Below, piece after piece: positions 9,031 to 11,948 of a stretch of 11,948 nt of DNA. The notes below the pieces were generated by a model. The model had not been told where the DNA came from and made no database searches. It saw nothing but the letters and a program-made list of their open reading frames with translations. Position 1 is the stretch's first letter, and the number at the start of each line of letters is the position of its first letter. Source of the DNA: Tepidiphilus sp. (GTDB lineage: Bacteria > Pseudomonadota > Gammaproteobacteria > Burkholderiales > Rhodocyclaceae). The DNA is taken from contig JAQUGB010000037.1 in NCBI GenBank assembly GCA_028684345.1, positions 1 to 11,948 of the forward strand, read 5' to 3'. The position numbers were made by a program, and so were the translations under genes.

Positions 9031-9807
9031 ATGAGAACACGAAAAAAAATGATAAGGGAGTATGAGCGAGTCGCTCATTTGCTCGTTCAGTCCATCCTGG
9101 CCGGTCATCATCCACGTGGTGCCCGCTTGCCGTCCGAACATGCCTTGAGCGAACGGTTCGGGGTGAGTAGGGCGGTGGTACGCGAGGCGATCGCTCATCT
9201 GAAGGCCGAAGGGGTGGTCATGGCACGTCAGGGCTCCGGCACCTACGTGATCGATCGCCCTGGCCGCAAGGGGTTCCATCTGAAGAACGTCGAGGAGGTT
9301 TCCGTCCTCGAAGAACTGCGCCACATCCTCGAGCTGCGCAAGGTGTTCGAAACGGGGGTGGCCGAACTGGCGGCGGTACGGCGCACCGAGACCGATCTGC
9401 GCCATCTCGAAGCGGTGGTGACTGCCATGGATCGCTGGGCCCAGCAGGCAGCGCACACCCCTACCGAGGGGATGACCGGGGCGCAGTGGGACGACGAATT
9501 CCACCTGGCGCTCGCGCGGGCGACGCACAACCCCGAGATCGAGCGCTTCCAGGAATATCTTGGTGCGAAGAACGCCGCGGTCCACCGCGTGCTCTGGGGT
9601 GAAGAGGGTAGGGTGCGCGATTGGCCGATCGCGGCCAATGCCGAGCACCGCGAGATCCTCGAGGCGGTGCGTGCGGGCGATCCGGCGGCGGCGCGGCGCG
9701 CGGCCGAGCGTCACTTGGAAGGAACGGCGGAACGAGTCTCCGAGGTGCTGTGTCCGGCAGGCGAAACCCCTGAAGAACCTTCTTCTTTGGAACCCATCAA
9801 TGGCTGA
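9031..9807 (+). CDS. GntR/FadR-family transcriptional regulator (GlcC/LldR-like)
   Basis: This 258-residue regulator has an N-terminal GntR winged helix (about 8-75, with LPSEHALSERFGVSRAVVREAIAHLKAEG and the QGSGTYV wing). The C-terminal FCD ligand-binding domain carries likely metal ligands D154 and H158 (DDEFH), H206 and H228. FCD regulators of this type sense small carboxylates; GlcC, LldR and B. subtilis LutR are family examples, and glycolate or lactate would be the natural effector here. It overlaps glcD by eight bases, so the regulator is made from the operon it likely controls. Two in-frame ATGs (9031 and 9049) are possible and neither has a strong ribosome-binding site; I kept the longer one. 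A 17-base palindrome lies inside codons 11-16. The name GlcC is plausible but not proven. Confidence 0.9.
   Translation: MRTRKKMIREYERVAHLLVQSILAGHHPRGARLPSEHALSERFGVSRAVVREAIAHLKAEGVVMARQGSGTYVIDRPGRKGFHLKNVEEVSVLEELRHILELRKVFETGVAELAAVRRTETDLRHLEAVVTAMDRWAQQAAHTPTEGMTGAQWDDEFHLALARATHNPEIERFQEYLGAKNAAVHRVLWGEEGRVRDWPIAANAEHREILEAVRAGDPAAARRAAERHLEGTAERVSEVLCPAGETPEEPSSLEPING
9062..9078. promoter_or_regulatory. 17-base perfect palindrome inside the 5' end of the GntR gene
   Basis: ATGAGCGA, a central G, then TCGCTCAT: eight-base arms with perfect dyad symmetry. It lies about 55-70 bases downstream of the predicted transcription start. Dimeric GntR regulators bind short palindromes, so it could be an autoregulatory operator acting as a roadblock, or an RNA hairpin near the start codon. 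It does not match the FadR-type TGGT-N3-ACCA core, so the link is an inference. Confidence 0.3.
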
Positions 9808-11290
9808 GACTGCGCTCCATACTTCTTCTTCCGCCGTCACGCGCGAAGTCTTCATCACCGAACTGCGCCGCCTCCTGCCTGCGGACGGTCTGATCCACGA
9901 AGAAGCCGAGCTGCGTGCCTACGAGTGCGACGGCCTCTCTGCCTTCCGCGAACTGCCCTGGGCGGTGGCCCTGCCGCGTACCGAGGAAGAGGTGGTGGCG
10001 CTGCTTCAGACCTGCCACCGCTTGCGGGTGCCGGTCGTGCCGCGCGGTGCCGGCACGGGGCTCTCGGGCGGGGCGCTGCCGCACCCGCAGGGGCTGGTGC
10101 TGTCGCTCGCGCGCTTGAACCGCATCCTCGCCCTCGACCCCTTCGCACGTACCGCCACGGTGCAGCCGGGAGTGCGTAACCTCGCCATTTCGGAAGCAGC
10201 CGCGCCGTACGGGCTCTATTACGCGCCCGATCCGTCCTCGCAGATCGCCTGTACCCTGGGGGGCAACGTGGCCGAGAATTCCGGGGGCGTGCATTGCCTG
10301 AAGTACGGCCTCACGGTGCACAACGTGCTGCGCGTGCGCGGCTACACCGCCGCAGGGGAGCCCGTCGTTTTTGGCAGCCTCGCCCCCGATGCGCCGGGCT
10401 ACGACCTGCTCGCGCTGGCGATCGGCTCGGAGGGAATGCTGGCGGTGGTCACCGAGATCACGGTGAAACTGCTGCCCCGGCCGCAGACGGCGCGTTGCAT
10501 CCTCGCTGCCTTCGACTCGGTGCGCGCCGCCGGCGAGGCGGTGGCCGCGATCATCGCCGAAGGCATCATCCCCGCGGGTCTGGAGATGATGGACCAGGGG
10601 GCGACGATCGCCGCGGAGGACTTCGTCCACGCGGGCTATCCGCTTCAGGCCGCGGCGGTGCTGCTGTGCGAATCCGACGGCACGCCCGAGGAGGTGGAAG
10701 AAGAGATCGCGCGCATGGGGGCGGTGCTCGAGCGCTGCGGCGCCACCGAGTGGCGCGTCTCGCGCGACGAGGAGGAGCGGCTGCGTTTCTGGGCCGGACG
10801 CAAGGCGGCGTTTCCGGCCGCCGGCCGCGTCTCGCCCGATTACTACTGCATGGATGGGACGATTCCGCGCAAGGCCCTGGGCGAGATGCTGGAGGCGATC
10901 GCCGAGATGGAGCGCGAATACGGGCTGCGTTGCCTCAACGTCTTTCACGCGGGTGATGGCAATCTGCACCCCTTGATCCTGTTCGATGCGAACCAGCCCG
11001 GAGAATGGGAGCGGGCCGAGGCGTTCGGGGCCGACATCCTGGAGCTCTCGGTACGGCTCGGGGGTACGGTCACCGGCGAGCACGGCGTGGGCGTAGAAAA
11101 AATCAACCAGATGTGCGTGCAATTCTCGCCCGTGGAGCTCGAGGCGTTCTTCCAGGTGAAAGCGGCTTTCGACCCGGCGGGAATCCTGAATCCCGGCAAG
11201 GCGATTCCCACGCTGCACCGCTGCGCCGAATACGGCCGGATGCGCGTGTCGCGCGGCAAGCTGCCTTTTGCCGAATTGCCGCGGTTCTGA
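9800..11290 (+). CDS. glcD: Glycolate oxidase subunit GlcD (FAD-linked oxidase)
   Basis: This 496-residue flavoprotein has almost the same length as E. coli GlcD (499). It is a subunit of glycolate oxidase, which converts glycolate to glyoxylate and passes electrons to the respiratory chain. The FAD-binding PCMH/VAO domain shows PRGAGTGLSGG (81-91), PDPSSQIACTLGGNVAENSG (143-162) and GSEGMLAVVTE (209-219). The C-terminal FAD-oxidase domain shows HAGDGNLHP (383-391), GEHGVG (426-431) and NPGK (464-467). The ATG at 9800 overlaps the regulator's stop by eight bases. The frame is open further upstream inside the regulator, but similarity starts only after this ATG. D-lactate dehydrogenases share this fold; the glcE that follows favours glycolate oxidase. 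Confidence 0.93.
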   Translation: MAETALHTSSSAVTREVFITELRRLLPADGLIHEEAELRAYECDGLSAFRELPWAVALPRTEEEVVALLQTCHRLRVPVVPRGAGTGLSGGALPHPQGLVLSLARLNRILALDPFARTATVQPGVRNLAISEAAAPYGLYYAPDPSSQIACTLGGNVAENSGGVHCLKYGLTVHNVLRVRGYTAAGEPVVFGSLAPDAPGYDLLALAIGSEGMLAVVTEITVKLLPRPQTARCILAAFDSVRAAGEAVAAIIAEGIIPAGLEMMDQGATIAAEDFVHAGYPLQAAAVLLCESDGTPEEVEEEIARMGAVLERCGATEWRVSRDEEERLRFWAGRKAAFPAAGRVSPDYYCMDGTIPRKALGEMLEAIAEMEREYGLRCLNVFHAGDGNLHPLILFDANQPGEWERAEAFGADILELSVRLGGTVTGEHGVGVEKINQMCVQFSPVELEAFFQVKAAFDPAGILNPGKAIPTLHRCAEYGRMRVSRGKLPFAELPRF

Positions 11291-11297
11291 ACGGCGT

Positions 11298-11316
11298 GAT
11301 TGCTCGTGAAGCAATC
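11298..11316 (+). other. Hairpin in the glcD downstream gap
   Basis: GATTGCT and AGCAATC are perfect complements around a five-base loop, and two G-U pairs could extend the RNA stem outward. A further GCAATC copy at 11320-11325 could compete for pairing. No U-tract follows, so it is not a classical terminator. It sits eight bases after the glcD stop and 14 bases before the next candidate start, where it could tune glcD messenger stability or downstream translation. Confidence 0.35.
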
Positions 11317-11330
11317 GTCGCAATCAGCAG

Positions 11331-11480
11331 ATGGATTCACAAGCCATGAGCGAGAGGGCCTGGGTGCAGCTGCTATTGGTCGCCATTCCCGTGCTGGGGC
11401 TGATCGGTTCCCTGCTGTGGCTGCGGGACGAGGCGCGGCTTGCCGAACGGCGCCGAAAAGAACGGGAGGAGAAGCGATGA
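11331..11480 (+). CDS. Small predicted single-pass membrane protein between glcD and glcE
   Basis: This 49-codon reading frame fills most of the 186-base gap between glcD and glcE. It begins MDSQAMSERAWVQLL; a second in-frame ATG at 11346 would give 44 residues. The layout is clear: a short polar N-terminus, one hydrophobic helix (about 10-31, WVQLLLVAIPVLGLIGSLLW), then a densely charged tail rich in Arg, Glu and Lys that would lie in the cytoplasm by the positive-inside rule. Its TGA overlaps the glcE ATG (ATGA, 11477-11480), as for coupled genes, and its third codon positions are mostly G or C like its neighbours. Neither start has a clear ribosome-binding site, the main weakness. I recognise no family. 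A role in anchoring the glycolate oxidase subunits to the membrane is conceivable but unproven. Confidence 0.55.
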   Translation: MDSQAMSERAWVQLLLVAIPVLGLIGSLLWLRDEARLAERRRKEREEKR

Positions 11481-11948
11481 ACGCGATCGTCGATCGCCTG
11501 CGCGAGCAGGTGCTGGAGGCGCGCGCTCGCCGGCGGCTGGAGATCCGCGGCGGGGGCAGCAAGTCTTGGTACGGGGCGCCAGACCCCGAGGCCGAGCCGC
11601 TGGAGGTGGGGGCGCTCTCCGGCATCATCCGTTACGAGCCATCGGAATTGGTGCTCACCACCTATGGCGGCACGCCGCTCGCGGAAGTGGAGGCGCTGCT
11701 CGCGCGGCATCGGCAATGGTTGCCCTTCTCACCGCCGCACTTCACCGACTCGGCCACGATCGGCGGGGCGGTGGCCTCGGGACTCTCCGGCCCGACCCGC
11801 TGGGGGCACGGGGCGCTGCGCGACTACGTGCTGGGGGTTCGGGTGCTCGACGGCCAGGGGCGGGTGCTGCGCTTCGGCGGCGAAGTGATGAAGAACGTGG
11901 CCGGCTACGACGTCGCGCGGCTCTTTGCCGGCTCGCTCGGTACGCTGG
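11477..11948 (+). CDS. glcE: Glycolate oxidase subunit GlcE (5' part)
   Basis: The first 157 residues are present and the gene runs off the right edge. It is the FAD-binding partner subunit of GlcD in glycolate oxidase. The visible part shows LEIRGGGSKSWYG (21-33) and PPHFTDSATIGGAVASGLSG (about 80-99). It continues with RWGHGALRDYVLGVRVLDG and GEVMKNVAGYDVARLFAGSLGTL, which are typical of GlcE and distinguish it from GlcD. The ATG at 11477 has a strong GGAGGAG five bases upstream and overlaps the stop of the small membrane ORF by four bases. glcF (the iron-sulfur subunit) would be expected next, outside the window. Confidence 0.93.
   Translation, partial: MNAIVDRLREQVLEARARRRLEIRGGGSKSWYGAPDPEAEPLEVGALSGIIRYEPSELVLTTYGGTPLAEVEALLARHRQWLPFSPPHFTDSATIGGAVASGLSGPTRWGHGALRDYVLGVRVLDGQGRVLRFGGEVMKNVAGYDVARLFAGSLGTL

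Noticed and set aside
9062..9145. A 27-codon frame starting at 9062 with a good ribosome-binding sequence (AAGGGAG), out of frame with the GntR gene.
   Set aside because: Short, without recognisable features, and embedded in the conserved helix-turn-helix region; most likely coincidence.
9560..9799. Possible N-terminal extension of GlcD reaching back into the regulator gene.
   Set aside because: The extension is Arg/Ser-rich translation of the regulator in another frame; GlcD starting at 9800 already has the family length.
9797..11323. A 508-codon minus-strand open frame opposite glcD.
   Set aside because: Shadow of a conserved FAD-oxidase gene; no domain recognised.

Overview
The window is a GC-rich, gene-dense piece of bacterial chromosome. 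High G+C at third codon positions and the character of the encoded proteins (a proteobacterial LutABC set, YgiQ, MutM, and GlcD/GlcE with an FCD-type GntR regulator) point to a proteobacterium, most likely a betaproteobacterium. That placement is an inference from protein flavour; there is no rRNA or other marker to confirm it. No tRNA, rRNA, CRISPR array, insertion sequence or prophage signal was seen, and no gap between genes exceeds about 100 bases.

Layout. (1) Positions 1-2967, minus strand: an operon read right to left, lutA-lutB-lutC (the iron-sulfur L-lactate oxidation complex), then the first 22 codons of a YghU-type glutathione-S-transferase-like gene that runs off the left edge. (2) Positions 2968-3047: a short divergent region with a candidate sigma70 promoter for lut and a Fur-box-like sequence lying across it. 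(3) Positions 3048-8975, plus strand: ygiQ (radical SAM), azlC and azlD (two-part amino acid exporter), mutM (8-oxoguanine glycosylase) and a dynamin-like GTPase. The first four are coupled by 1-base or 4-base overlaps or a 1-base gap. (4) Positions 8972-11948, plus strand: a second hydroxyacid operon with its own candidate promoter: a GntR/FadR-family regulator, glcD, a tiny predicted membrane protein that I found by reading the glcD-glcE gap, and the start of glcE, which runs off the right edge. glcF would be expected beyond it.

How it fits together. Two oxidation systems for short 2-hydroxyacids (L-lactate to pyruvate; glycolate to glyoxylate) flank a compact block of housekeeping genes. 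The GntR regulator overlaps glcD and probably controls the glc operon and itself; control of lut as well is possible but not shown. Most of the window is ordinary metabolism. The points most worth a second look are the 49-codon membrane ORF between glcD and glcE, the Fur-like site in the lut promoter, a 17-base perfect palindrome inside the start of the GntR gene, a tight G-quadruplex motif at the end of ygiQ, and the GTPase next to mutM. I see no convincing evidence for a wholly new multi-gene system.
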